50,488 nt of DNA from a virus. Position 1 is the first letter of the stretch, and every line of letters begins with the position of its first letter. Below, piece by piece: positions 25,023 through 31,361 of the stretch. A program made the translations under genes and the position numbers. A model generated the notes under the pieces. It did not search any database, was not told where the DNA came from, and was given only the letters and a program-made list of their open reading frames with translations. The stretch covers positions 1-50,488 of the IMG/VR virus record IMGVR_UViG_3300025327_000042. One strand, given 5' to 3'.

Positions 25023-25025
25023 GCG

Positions 25026-25043
25026 CGAGGGGGACCTCCCTCG
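25026..25043. terminator. Hairpin between convergent genes
   Basis: CGAGGG and CCCTCG pair with a six-base loop in the 29-base gap between converging genes. No U-tract follows on either strand, so termination efficiency is unclear. Confidence 0.35.
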
Positions 25044-25051
25044 ACCTCTTC

Positions 25052-25339
25052 TCAGACCTCTCCCCGGCTCTCCCCCGGCTCTCTCCCCGCTTCTATATCC
25101 CAGCAATCGTCACAGAAAGCGGATGAAAGCAGGCCGTGGTTATGGCGAGCTAAGGGCACGTGGCAGACACGGCAGGTCGTTCGAGGGTATGTCTCGCGGC
25201 GAAGCGCAAGGCTAGTCAACCTGATACACTCCTGACACTCATCCGCGCCCGTGGGCGTCCCCATGGTACCGTGCACGTCCCACCTGTGGAAGTCGAGGTC
25301 GCGGACGGCTCGCATTCTATCGTCGGCTTGCATGTTCAT
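25052..25339 (-). CDS. Zinc-ribbon protein (95 aa)
   Basis: ATG at 25339 forms an ATGA overlap with the preceding stop; the longer frame is not needed. Three CxxC pairs are seen (CQEC, CRVC, CDDC), two of them spaced like a zinc ribbon, on a short helical N-terminus. Likely a DNA- or RNA-binding or scaffold protein of unknown role. Last gene of the leftward island. Confidence 0.7.
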   Translation of the reverse strand: MNMQADDRMRAVRDLDFHRWDVHGTMGTPTGADECQECIRLTSLALRRETYPRTTCRVCHVPLARHNHGLLSSAFCDDCWDIEAGREPGESRGEV

Positions 25340-25545
25340 CGCTCCGGCTCGCATCCCGGCATGTAGTCGTAACCATCGAACCATGCGTTCGGTCCCGTGC
25401 TATGGGATGAGGTATCCTCCCGAGCACAATGCTCCTGTGCCTCTGCCAGGGTGACCCTATCGCGGATCGTTCGCGTGCTCCGTGGCGCGACCCGGTAGAA
25501 GCGGATGATACGGTAGATTCGCGGCGCATCGCACGGCGCGTTCAT
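25336..25545 (-). CDS. Small conserved phage protein (69 aa)
   Basis: The central part RVTLAEAQEHCAREDTSS followed by AWFDGY matches a short protein seen repeatedly in phage genomes (EAQ.HC.REDTSS.....WFDGY). Function unknown. It starts within the stop of the 29-aa peptide (ATGA) and ends in ATGA with the zinc-ribbon gene, so it is in the middle of a coupled chain. Confidence 0.75.
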   Translation of the reverse strand: MNAPCDAPRIYRIIRFYRVAPRSTRTIRDRVTLAEAQEHCAREDTSSHSTGPNAWFDGYDYMPGCEPER

Positions 25546-25631
25546 AGGTCACTGTCCTCCATGATACTGGCCATGGTAACTAGAAGTAGCAATATCCCCA
25601 TGCCTAACAGTGCTAGCTGCATTTTGTTCAT
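25542..25631 (-). CDS. Small membrane peptide (29 aa)
   Basis: ATG at 25631 with GGAGGATA eight bases upstream. Residues 5-22 are one hydrophobic helix (ALLGMGILLLLVTM) followed by a short acidic tail. ATGA overlap with the next gene. The 128 bases upstream contain only an open frame with a weak TTG start; I do not call it. Confidence 0.55.
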   Translation of the reverse strand: MNKMQLALLGMGILLLLVTMASIMEDSDL

Positions 25632-25759
25632 GTTCTATATCCTCCGCCGCGACCATCCCACACACTCCCCGGCAGGTCAAGGTCTGCAACCCATGCGCTA
25701 TACAGAGTCAACCTACTCGTCCGGTCGCCACGCCCGCCCGGCGGAAATATCCTCCCTCC

Positions 25760-25873
25760 CTAGCCTAGCACCTTCACGACCTGCCCGTCCACGACACGGA
25801 CGCGAGCATACCCTTCGATACTGGTATCCCCGTTCTCAGGCGCGGGGAAAGGACCTGGTGAAAACACGGTCAC
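25760..25873 (-). CDS. Very small protein, GTG start (37 aa)
   Basis: GTG at 25873 has AGGAG seven bases upstream, directly after the previous gene's stop; the longer frame covering the neighbour is an artefact. C-terminal part GYARVRVVDGQVVKVLG looks like a short beta hairpin protein. Unknown function. Confidence 0.5.
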   Translation of the reverse strand: MTVFSPGPFPAPENGDTSIEGYARVRVVDGQVVKVLG

Positions 25874-25883
25874 CGTTCGACTC

Positions 25884-26141
25884 CTATGCAACCATGGACA
25901 AGACACGGACACGCCCGTCCACCTTGCGCACGGTAGCGTACCAGTTGTCACGGTGACCGGCGTTAGGCGTGCAGGTGTAGAGACCGTCTGGTACTTGCCG
26001 AAGGACAGTCGGCTCCCGTCCTGCCTCACACTGCGCGATGAATCCGCGCGGGGTGACGTAAGGGACAGATAGCAGGCTAGCGGCTAGCCTGGGGACGTTG
26101 AATCCATGGCCGGGAACGAGGGTCCGCGTGTAGCGCGCCAT
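25884..26141 (-). CDS. Hypothetical protein (85 aa)
   Basis: Starts MARYTRTLVPGHGFNVPRLA and has a beta-strand-rich end (NWYATVRKVDGRVRVL). This end resembles the end of the 37-aa protein downstream (VRVVDGQVVKVL), suggesting a partial duplication. Unknown role. Confidence 0.6.
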   Translation of the reverse strand: MARYTRTLVPGHGFNVPRLAASLLSVPYVTPRGFIAQCEAGREPTVLRQVPDGLYTCTPNAGHRDNWYATVRKVDGRVRVLSMVA

Positions 26142-26149
26142 GGTCGGGG

Positions 26150-26410
26150 TTACTCGGCCTTTCCGTCTGCCAGGGCAGCCTTGACCGCTTGCGCCGCGAC
26201 TTCGGCAGCGCCCTTGGCTAGAATCGCGTCCGCCGTGACAAGGTCAAACAGGCCACGCCTCCCGATACTGACATAGACCCGCCCGTTTTTGTGAGACTTC
26301 CACGCGCCGATTTTGACGCCGTTGAAGGTACCGCCTTCATACGGCGTTCCTGCAGCAGGCTTCTTTTCTTTGCCAGCCTCGGACGTAGTGAAGGTAGCCA
26401 GGATTCCCAT
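26150..26410 (-). CDS. Hypothetical small protein (86 aa)
   Basis: ATG at 26410 with GGGAG upstream is preferred over an ATG 12 bases earlier or the much longer frame. The core is a compact beta domain (YEGGTFNGVKIGAWKSHKNGRVYVSIGRRG) followed by Ala-rich helix. First gene of the leftward island reading away from the control region. Confidence 0.65.
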   Translation of the reverse strand: MGILATFTTSEAGKEKKPAAGTPYEGGTFNGVKIGAWKSHKNGRVYVSIGRRGLFDLVTADAILAKGAAEVAAQAVKAALADGKAE

Positions 26411-26539
26411 TAGGTCGCTCCCTTTCATGTTCGCCTTGGGGGTCATTCCCCAGGGGGTCCGGTCACGAGGACCGGTTCCAGCTTGCACCTAGCATGTCCC
26501 ATGCCACGACCCCCAGCGTGGAAAGACAGCGACATTTAC

Positions 26540-26555
26540 GTGTCAAACCTGACAC
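26540..26555. promoter_or_regulatory. Palindromic site 1: GTGTCA-4-TGACAC
   Basis: A perfect 6-bp dyad around AACC. Its reverse complement matches the site at 27060-27077 over almost all positions, so the two are the same element in opposite orientation, about 520 bp apart. Confidence 0.6.
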
Positions 26556-26680
26556 AATCCAAAGCTCTGAATCCAATTACTCGGGTTCATCCAGATTCTT
26601 GGAGATCGTCCCCTTTTCAGGACACAGTGTAACCTTTTCGGCCACCTCCCACTCTGTAGGGAACGGGATCACAGCATGCG

Positions 26681-26711
26681 TGTCACGACATGTCACGACT
26701 CAAAATGACAT
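26681..26711. repeat. Direct TGTCACGAC repeats plus ATGTCA-10-TGACAT
   Basis: TGTCACGACA and TGTCACGACT are tandem with a 10-base period (26681-26700). The second copy and the following TGACAT form a dyad (arms ATGTCA and TGACAT, spacer 10, 26690-26711). The same dyad, with the AAAATGACAT half conserved, recurs at 26979-27000. Confidence 0.6.
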
Positions 26712-26746
26712 GGTAACCCCTTTGTTTTCAACCAGTTGACCGGGAA

Positions 26747-26769
26747 TGTCACGTGTCACCGAGTGTCAC
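26747..26769. repeat. Three tandem TGTCAC units
   Basis: TGTCAC at 26747, 26754 and 26764. The last two share GTGTCACC with a 10-bp period. The array lies just left of the AT-rich core. Confidence 0.6.
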
Positions 26770-26808
26770 CGCGTCCCTGAGAAAGGGTCAAGGCAAAGTT
26801 AAGGCTGT

Positions 26809-26866
26809 ATAAGATCGGTAGTAGATTATATAAGGTATAATACTTAAAATTATAGATGACTAACAC
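26809..26866. other. AT-rich core of the control region
   Basis: Roughly 58 bases composed mostly of A and T (TATATAAG, TATAATAC, TTAAAATTATAG) in a GC-rich genome. Contains TATAAT at 26836-26841, but without a convincing -35. It could be a DNA-unwinding element between iteron groups, or overlapping promoters. Confidence 0.55.
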
Positions 26867-26978
26867 GCGTAGAGCCTCCCCTATATAACTGCACTTTCGG
26901 GTCCTTCCACCTTAAGGCAGGGTGACATCGTGACAATGTCATTTTTGGGCCTAACCCGCTGATAAGGCTGGGGATAGC

Positions 26979-27008
26979 ATGTCACAACCGAAAATGACAT
27001 TCGTGACA
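26979..27008. repeat. Second ATGTCA-10-TGACAT dyad with GTGACA
   Basis: ATGTCA-CAACCGAAAA-TGACAT repeats the 26690-26711 element, followed by GTGACA at 27003. A reversed AAAATGACAT lies at 26936-26945 with GTGACA words at 26922 and 26930. Confidence 0.55.
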
Positions 27009-27013
27009 TAGAT

Positions 27014-27056
27014 CCCGATCCCCAGCGTACGGGATCGGGGAATCTCAAGCTTTTTT
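27014..27056 (+). terminator. Strong hairpin followed by T6, possible terminator
   Basis: CCCGATCCC (27014-27022) and GGGATCGGG (27031-27039) form a perfect 9-bp stem with an eight-base loop. TTTTTT follows at 27051-27056, 12 bases later, longer than usual. It could isolate the control region from the rightward promoter. Confidence 0.4.
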
Positions 27057-27059
27057 CAG

Positions 27060-27077
27060 TGTGTCGGGTTTGACACA
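27060..27077. promoter_or_regulatory. Palindromic site 2: TGTGTC-6-GACACA
   Basis: An inverted repeat with 6-bp arms and spacer GGGTTT, matching site 1 (26540-26555) in reverse complement. It lies about 60 bases upstream of the rightward promoter. Confidence 0.6.
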
Positions 27078-27100
27078 TAGGGCGATAAGGCAGCGAAAGG

Positions 27101-27114
27101 TTGACTTAGGTCAA
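27101..27114. promoter_or_regulatory. TTGAC-4-GTCAA inverted repeat, possible operator
   Basis: A 5-bp dyad around TTAG just upstream of the rightward promoter. Further GGTC and CTTGACC words follow, so the promoter could be covered by a repressor bound here. Confidence 0.4.
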
Positions 27115-27134
27115 GCGTCGCCGGGAGGTCTGGC

Positions 27135-27163
27135 TTGACCTGGGCCGGGCGAGAGTGTAAATT
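27135..27163 (+). promoter_or_regulatory. Rightward early promoter
   Basis: TTGACC (27135-27140), 17-base spacer, TAAATT (27158-27163). The -35 matches consensus in five of six and the -10 in four of six. Expected start near 27170, about 45 bases before the GTG of the first gene. It overlaps a longer open frame, which argues against starts upstream of 27201. Confidence 0.55.
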
Positions 27164-27215
27164 GGCCGGGCTCGGTGGAGCCGGGGAAGCCAAGGACCGC
27201 ATGGAGGGACGTGCA

Positions 27216-27416
27216 GTGGCGGAACGCGAACCGGGGATCAAGGTGAAGGTGAAACGAGGGGTTATCACCGCGGAGGAGGGGATACGGGAGTTGGAGGAGA
27301 AGGCGGGTACTCCCCTAGCGGTAGATAGGGTCAGACGTACTAACACGTACAGATGGTTAGCGAAGCGTGTAGTGTCGAAGCGTGCAGTGTCTACGCGTGG
27401 AGGAGGCAAGCCATGA
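27216..27416 (+). CDS. First early-operon protein, basic, helical (66 aa)
   Basis: GTG at 27216 has GGAGGGAC six bases upstream; ATG at 27201 is an alternative. The N-terminus has a short KVKVK strand, then EEGIRELEEKAG and a basic C-terminus (RWLAKRVVSKRAVS). Small, basic and first after the promoter: could be a regulator or DNA-binding protein. Ends with ATGA overlap. Confidence 0.6.
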   Translation: MAEREPGIKVKVKRGVITAEEGIRELEEKAGTPLAVDRVRRTNTYRWLAKRVVSKRAVSTRGGGKP

Positions 27417-27901
27417 TGAGCGGGAACGCGATACGTAACTTGCAGCTAGAGGCAGCGGCAAGAGCGGCACGAGTAGGTGTGACTCCACTGGTGATCTGGC
27501 CGGAGGATAATGTTGCAGATGTAATCAGACACATCCCCAATATAGGCGACTATATCCCGAAGGGCTGGCGGTTGGATAGTACCATGTTCGTGGATAAGAC
27601 AGGGCTGGGCGCTACTTATGAACCCGCCATGACCTTCGAGAGGCTGTGCGAAGAGATCAAGGCGGGGAAGGGTTATGCGATAGTCGAGGAGGGGCAGTTT
27701 CAGGTCTACATCGGCGAATTTACGCCCCCGCGTGCCGTTCCTGCCTCCCACATCGCCTACAATGTCCACGTTCCCACCAAGAAACGGGTATCCAAGCCGT
27801 CTGGGAAGCCCGCCGTTAAGCGACCGAAGCGTAAGGCTACCCTCGATAGTCCTGCCGACGAATATGGGCTGGAGAGGGCAGCGGCAACGCGGAGGAGGTA
27901 G
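27413..27901 (+). CDS. Hypothetical protein (162 aa)
   Basis: GGAGGAGG precedes the ATG at 27413, which overlaps the previous stop. Soluble alpha/beta core (VADVIRHIPNIGDYIPKGW and GYAIVEEGQFQVYIGEF), followed by a basic linker (KKRVSKPSGKPAVKRPKRK) and an acidic end. No family recognised. Confidence 0.65.
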   Translation: MMSGNAIRNLQLEAAARAARVGVTPLVIWPEDNVADVIRHIPNIGDYIPKGWRLDSTMFVDKTGLGATYEPAMTFERLCEEIKAGKGYAIVEEGQFQVYIGEFTPPRAVPASHIAYNVHVPTKKRVSKPSGKPAVKRPKRKATLDSPADEYGLERAAATRRR

Positions 27902-27904
27902 AAC

Positions 27905-28105
27905 ATGAGCGCACCATTCGACTCGGCAGACAGGATCATCGCCTACGAACAGGGCGAGCTAGAAGAAGAGCAAGTAATCGAACTATTTCAACACTTGGTG
28001 GACACTGGCCTAGCCTGGCAACTACAGGGTAGCTATGGTCGCGCAGCAAAGGAGCTAATAGAAGCGGGGTTAGTGTCACTACCGAAGGGAGGGTGGGATG
28101 TATAA
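27905..28105 (+). CDS. Small conserved phage protein (66 aa)
   Basis: The pattern IIAYEQGELEEEQVIELFQ, then LVDTGLAWQLQGSYGR and ELIEAGLV, is a short helical family found widely in phages (DUF7417-like). Function unknown; presumably a regulator or host-takeover protein. Ribosome site AGGAGG eight bases upstream of ATG. Confidence 0.8.
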   Translation: MSAPFDSADRIIAYEQGELEEEQVIELFQHLVDTGLAWQLQGSYGRAAKELIEAGLVSLPKGGWDV

Positions 28106-28406
28106 GATCCAGGCAGCGCACATGAAACAGATGCTAGAGCATCTACTCTATCCAAGTGAGGGAGGCTTCACCTACGACCTAGACAACGAGAAGTTCCTTA
28201 CGCCGACTAGTGGCTTCGCGGTGGGAGGTTCTCCTTATCCCACTGGTATCCTGGGAGGATGGCTGGAGGGGGAATACGTCTACCTTGACGACGTGGATAT
28301 CCTGGGCAGTAGGGAAGGCGCGATTCGACTAGCGAATGCGCGAGACGAGAAGGCCATCTATGACTTCGCCTCGAAAGAGTCGGTGTACGTGAAGGTGGCG
28401 GCATGA
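28098..28406 (+). CDS. Conserved phage protein (102 aa)
   Basis: Overlaps the previous gene by eight bases. Begins with a helix, then SGFAVGGSPYP and WLEGEYVYLDDVDIL, a beta-rich mid-part, and ends with helices. Similar short proteins are common in early regions of phage genomes, role unknown. Confidence 0.65.
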   Translation: MYKIQAAHMKQMLEHLLYPSEGGFTYDLDNEKFLTPTSGFAVGGSPYPTGILGGWLEGEYVYLDDVDILGSREGAIRLANARDEKAIYDFASKESVYVKVAA

Positions 28407-28597
28407 TGATGCTGCGCGAGGCACTAGAAGAGGCGGTGGATACGATGGAGTACACTGCCAGACGCTTGGAACATGCGGGTTTCTCGCATGCGGCGCTAGA
28501 TGGTACTGTAAGAAGATGCAAGAAGGTGTTGCGCAAGAAGGTGTTGCGGGAGACCGCGGAGCCTAGAAAGCGGCGTGTTGACACGCGAGAGCCATGA
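28403..28597 (+). CDS. Small basic helical protein (64 aa)
   Basis: ATG is coupled by overlap to the previous stop. N-terminal amphipathic helix (REALEEAVDTMEYTARRLEHA), C-terminal run of Lys and Arg with an imperfect repeat (KKVLRKKVLR). Likely DNA- or RNA-binding or a small regulator. Confidence 0.6.
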   Translation: MMMLREALEEAVDTMEYTARRLEHAGFSHAALDGTVRRCKKVLRKKVLRETAEPRKRRVDTREP

Positions 28598-29229
28598 CTA
28601 CCATGACTACCATGACTACATTCTTCCCCTGCAGCCCACGACCATTACCGCCCGATAACTGTCTCGTCCCGCACCGTAGACTGCGTATCCGTCCCGCACG
28701 GATAGACCACAACCAGGTCAGGCGGATCATGCGAGCCTACAAACGCGCCTCGAATGACGGTCATGGATGGTATCATCGTGCCTACACCGCATGCGAAAGG
28801 ATATCAAGGCAAACGGGGAGACCGGTAGAGGTAGTCGCGGCAGTTGTGGCGGCGCTCTCCCCCGCGTGCAAGTGGGAACGTAACCTACAAGATGCTAAGG
28901 CCCTATGTAGCGGTGACAAGACACGGTGTCAGACTTACAGGGCCAACGTCTCCAAGGCAAAGCGCATACTCGCCGGGGAACCGCCCGAGCGTGTACTAGG
29001 TGGGCGCAAGGTGAGGACGTTCCTAGGGCTTATCTTGCACCCCTGGCGGGGAGATGTCGTGTGTGTGGATAGACACGCGAAGGCTGTCGCAGGGGAGACC
29101 CGACTGCTGACCGACTACCGCTACCGATGCGTCGAAGCGGCATACCTGTGGGCGGCACGGAAGCTGGGGATGCTACCGTGTCAAGTGCAGGCTGTGACTT
29201 GGGTTGACTGGCGAGTTGCGCCGTTTTGA
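28594..29229 (+). CDS. Conserved phage protein, HhH-glycosylase-like pattern (211 aa)
   Basis: ATG is the first of three repeats of ATGACTACC, giving MTTMTTMTT, so translation may start at any of three ATGs. The core has AAVVAALSPACKWERNLQDA, KAKRILAGEPPERVLGG, KVRTFLG and VVCVDRHA, typical of a family of unknown phage proteins (possibly DUF7178) that resembles helix-hairpin-helix DNA glycosylases, with the Asp of VDRHA in the place of the catalytic residue. The activity is inferred. Confidence 0.7.
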   Translation: MTTMTTMTTFFPCSPRPLPPDNCLVPHRRLRIRPARIDHNQVRRIMRAYKRASNDGHGWYHRAYTACERISRQTGRPVEVVAAVVAALSPACKWERNLQDAKALCSGDKTRCQTYRANVSKAKRILAGEPPERVLGGRKVRTFLGLILHPWRGDVVCVDRHAKAVAGETRLLTDYRYRCVEAAYLWAARKLGMLPCQVQAVTWVDWRVAPF

Positions 29230-29240
29230 GGGAGGTAGAC

Positions 29241-29471
29241 ATGGACATTGGTAAGAACCTAGCGCGCGCGAGGAGAGCACGTGCGGCACTCAGGTGCTAC
29301 GTGGAACGTGCTGGGACCACACAGGGGAGTGTAGCTCTAGACGAGGCTCTAGACGAGACCGATGTAATCGATCTTGTGACTGACTTGTACCACCTGTGTC
29401 ACCAGAATGGCTGGCCTTTCGATCCTAGAATAGCGCAAGGACACTTCATGGAGGAGGCTGGGCTAGCATGA
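29241..29471 (+). CDS. Hypothetical helical protein (76 aa)
   Basis: ATG at 29241 behind GGGAGGT is preferred. Basic N-terminus, then an acidic middle (ALDEALDETDVIDLV) and a Cys-containing end. Unknown. Ends in an ATGA overlap with the next zinc-ribbon gene. Confidence 0.6.
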   Translation: MDIGKNLARARRARAALRCYVERAGTTQGSVALDEALDETDVIDLVTDLYHLCHQNGWPFDPRIAQGHFMEEAGLA

Positions 29472-29638
29472 CAGAGATGACCAACAACAAAGTCGAACTT
29501 CTCTGTCTGGGTTGTAGTAAGATGATATATCTAGAGAAGGCTAAGCTAGATGGACATACTAACTTTCTGCACTACTACTGCGTAGACTGTCAGACGGCAA
29601 GGTGGAAAGAGCGGCTGTTTAACGATAACATGGGATAG
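29468..29638 (+). CDS. Small zinc-ribbon protein (56 aa)
   Basis: Too short for a typical 60-residue cut-off but well supported: ATGA overlap upstream, CLGC and CVDC pairs separated by 24 residues, basic helix after the second pair (RWKERL). A short treble-clef or ribbon protein of unknown role; likely nucleic-acid or protein interaction. Confidence 0.65.
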   Translation: MTEMTNNKVELLCLGCSKMIYLEKAKLDGHTNFLHYYCVDCQTARWKERLFNDNMG

Positions 29639-29650
29639 GGAGATAAGGAC

Positions 29651-29821
29651 ATGACCAAGAAAGATTACGTGAAGTTTGCGGAGATGTTGCGGACGATACC
29701 GCTAGAGGGACCGGCCTTGTGTTACTGGAACCATGTTGTGGAGGGTGTCGCCGACATCTTCGCAGCGGATAACCCTAACTTTGACCGGGTGCGGTTCGTG
29801 CGTGCGTGTCGGGACATGTAG
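29651..29821 (+). CDS. Small conserved phage protein (56 aa)
   Basis: Begins MTKKDYVKFAEMLRTIP and ends with FAADNPNFDRVRFVRAC, a short family very common in actinobacterial, proteobacterial and other phages (KKDY...ADNPRFDRxRFxxAC). Function unknown. Good GGAGATAAGGAC sequence upstream. Confidence 0.8.
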   Translation: MTKKDYVKFAEMLRTIPLEGPALCYWNHVVEGVADIFAADNPNFDRVRFVRACRDM

Positions 29822-29826
29822 CATCA

Positions 29827-29877
29827 ATGCGCCTGAAGACGGTTAGAGAGTTGCGGGAGGCGTTGGAGGGGTTATGA
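29827..29877 (+). pseudogene. Truncated N-terminus of a KTVxELREAL-type gene (16 aa)
   Basis: Starts with ATG six bases after the previous stop; MRLKTVRELREALEGL then TGA. The same opening begins longer phage proteins that continue with PDD...PV, so this seems a decayed remnant, or a premature stop. Nothing recognisable follows in any frame up to the gene at 29955. Confidence 0.4.
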
Positions 29878-29954
29878 TGGCGAACTTGGGTGGATAAGTG
29901 TACCAACCACAGTCTTATCTAGTAGTTAGGATCAAGTAGGAGTGCGGAGAGGTG

Positions 29955-30191
29955 ATGCCACGTAGCAGGCGAGTCAAGATAGACATAGTGGGGCTGCTGG
30001 ATGGCGCTACCACTGAAAAGATCCATGTCCTGCTAGAACAGGACGCGGCCGGTCGCTGGTACTTCGATGTCCGGCCATTCCGGCGGCGGGTTGGGTGGAG
30101 GTTGCCGCTGGCAGACGTGGTTCGGCTTGTGGTACTATCGATCATCAAGGCTGAGGCGAGAATGGAAAGGACGAGGAATGCGTCGTACTAG
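29955..30191 (+). CDS. Hypothetical basic protein (78 aa)
   Basis: ATG at 29955 (a GTG at 29952 is an alternative) with GGAGAG nearby. N-terminus SRRVKIDIVGLLDGATTEK, a hydrophobic strand-rich middle, and an amphipathic helix at the end. Unknown. Confidence 0.6.
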   Translation: MPRSRRVKIDIVGLLDGATTEKIHVLLEQDAAGRWYFDVRPFRRRVGWRLPLADVVRLVVLSIIKAEARMERTRNASY

Positions 30192-30203
30192 GAAGGAGTG
30201 AAC

Positions 30204-30461
30204 ATGACTATCAATCCCGCCAGCCCCCTCTACGCAACTATCGAGGTGGGGTGTAGAGATGCGCCATCGGACTGCCGAAAGTCGAGTCGTAGTGGCACGG
30301 ACTATGCTATCCTGGATGTTGCTGGTCCGTGGGGCGTCGCGCGGCTGTGGGTGGAAGAGGACGGGTCGATCGAGGTTACCTTCACTCGGACGTTGCCGAG
30401 ATCGGCGGCGGACAGTCAACCAGAAGAGAAGTGGGAGGTGCTAGGGACATGGCAGAAATAA
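30204..30461 (+). CDS. Hypothetical protein (85 aa)
   Basis: ATG at 30204 with AAGGAG five bases upstream. Short N-terminal segment with CRDAPSDC, then an alternating beta pattern (DVAGPWGVARLWVEEDGSI). Overlaps the next gene by 13 bases. Confidence 0.6.
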   Translation: MTINPASPLYATIEVGCRDAPSDCRKSSRSGTDYAILDVAGPWGVARLWVEEDGSIEVTFTRTLPRSAADSQPEEKWEVLGTWQK

Positions 30462-30838
30462 GGACCGTAGTGGGAGCTATGCTGGACGGGTTAGCGCAAC
30501 TGAGCGACACGCTGCTCGCAGCGGACGCGGAACTGCGTGCACGGGAGACGAGCGAGGACAGGAAGATCAGGCTGGTTTTGGCGGGCTATGCGACAGCATA
30601 TCTAACGAATAGCCTGCTGGCACTACGCAAGGCATACGTGAACCTCTGTCTCCTGGAAAACGTTGTGACTCGCCCGGCCGGGGCACTGACTGATGCCGGG
30701 ACACGGGCTAACGTCGTCGAGGCAATAACCGATGAAGCCACAGCCCTGTTTGAGCCCGCGAAGGCACGCTTACTAAAGACAGTTCTGACCATGTTTCCGT
30801 TCTCCGACATGAGGAATGTCAGGGAGACGGAGAACTAG
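30449..30838 (+). CDS. Hypothetical helical protein (129 aa)
   Basis: Nearly all-helical from start to end (MLDGLAQLSDTLLAADAELR and YATAYLTNSLLALRKAYVN), suggesting a small helical bundle. GGGAGG lies upstream of the ATG within the previous gene. No family assignment. Confidence 0.6.
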   Translation: MAEIRTVVGAMLDGLAQLSDTLLAADAELRARETSEDRKIRLVLAGYATAYLTNSLLALRKAYVNLCLLENVVTRPAGALTDAGTRANVVEAITDEATALFEPAKARLLKTVLTMFPFSDMRNVRETEN

Positions 30839-30851
30839 ATGAGGAGACTAC

Positions 30852-31208
30852 GTGTTCAAGAATGAGCTGAGCTATGCTGCCGGGGTGATGGACGCGGTGG
30901 GGAGGTTCTACATCGGACCTAACGGGGCGGTGGTGAAGACTCTCAAGATCCATCCCGTCGTGATGGGACAGTTGGTGGCGATCTTGGGGGGTGTCGGTAG
31001 CACGTTGCGGTCAACCTGGCACTGTCCCGCTGGGCAGCAGAGAGAGGTCTGTGCTAAGCTGCTGCCGTATCTGATCGCACGCCGGAGTGAAGCGAGTGTC
31101 GTGTTGCAGTATCGGCTGACACAGCCTACTAGGAAACCCGGCTGGAAGATAACGGCCGCGGTTCGGCGGTTTAGGGAGAAGCTGGTAGCGCTACGGGGTG
31201 CCAAGTGA
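30852..31208 (+). CDS. Degenerate LAGLIDADG homing-endonuclease-like protein (118 aa)
   Basis: GTG start. Residues 9-17 (AAGVMDAVG) correspond to the LAGLIDADG helix, with Val16 where the catalytic acid should be, and are followed by GRFYI, the usual first strand. Later text matches the rest of a single-domain LAGLIDADG fold, including KLLPYLIARRSEASVVL. Probably inactive, either a decayed mobile endonuclease or a domesticated DNA-binding protein. No intron or intein is visible nearby. Confidence 0.65.
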   Translation: MFKNELSYAAGVMDAVGRFYIGPNGAVVKTLKIHPVVMGQLVAILGGVGSTLRSTWHCPAGQQREVCAKLLPYLIARRSEASVVLQYRLTQPTRKPGWKITAAVRRFREKLVALRGAK

Positions 31209-31361
31209 CTCTCTGACGCGGCTGGGCGATCATACAGCATGACGGGAAGGCACTCTCTTGGTCCCCAGGTGACCCAAGGCTATTTACGCAATGTCCGCGT
31301 CGCCGTCGAGGTGAGGATCGTCGAGGGAGGTAGGCATGAGTGAACCGCATGGGGCAAAGCC
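31209..31361 (+). other. Short intergenic segment with leader-type peptides
   Basis: 153 bases without a defended gene. A 34-residue open frame lies at 31239-31343. A 10-residue frame (31336-31368, GGGAGGTAGGC upstream) ends inside the start of the following gene, so its translation could regulate that gene. Both are weak. Confidence 0.35.

Larger units (their letters stand above)
26520..27130. other. Repeat-dense gene-free region: candidate replication origin and control region
   Basis: Lies between divergent operons and has no credible gene. It contains at least nine TGTCAC/GTGACA hexamers (26681, 26691, 26747, 26754, 26764, 26922, 26930, 26980, 27003), three AAAATGACAT decamers (26702 +, 26936 -, 26991 +), two matching GTGTC...GACAC palindromes near its edges, and an AT-rich core. 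Iteron-like spacing of 7 and 10 bases and an AT-rich melting tract are typical of theta origins and of multi-site operators. Confidence 0.65.

Noticed and set aside
26494-27409. Several frames across the repeat-rich control region
   Set aside because: They encode low-complexity text made of the TGTCAC repeats, run across promoter and hairpin signals, and have no good starts.
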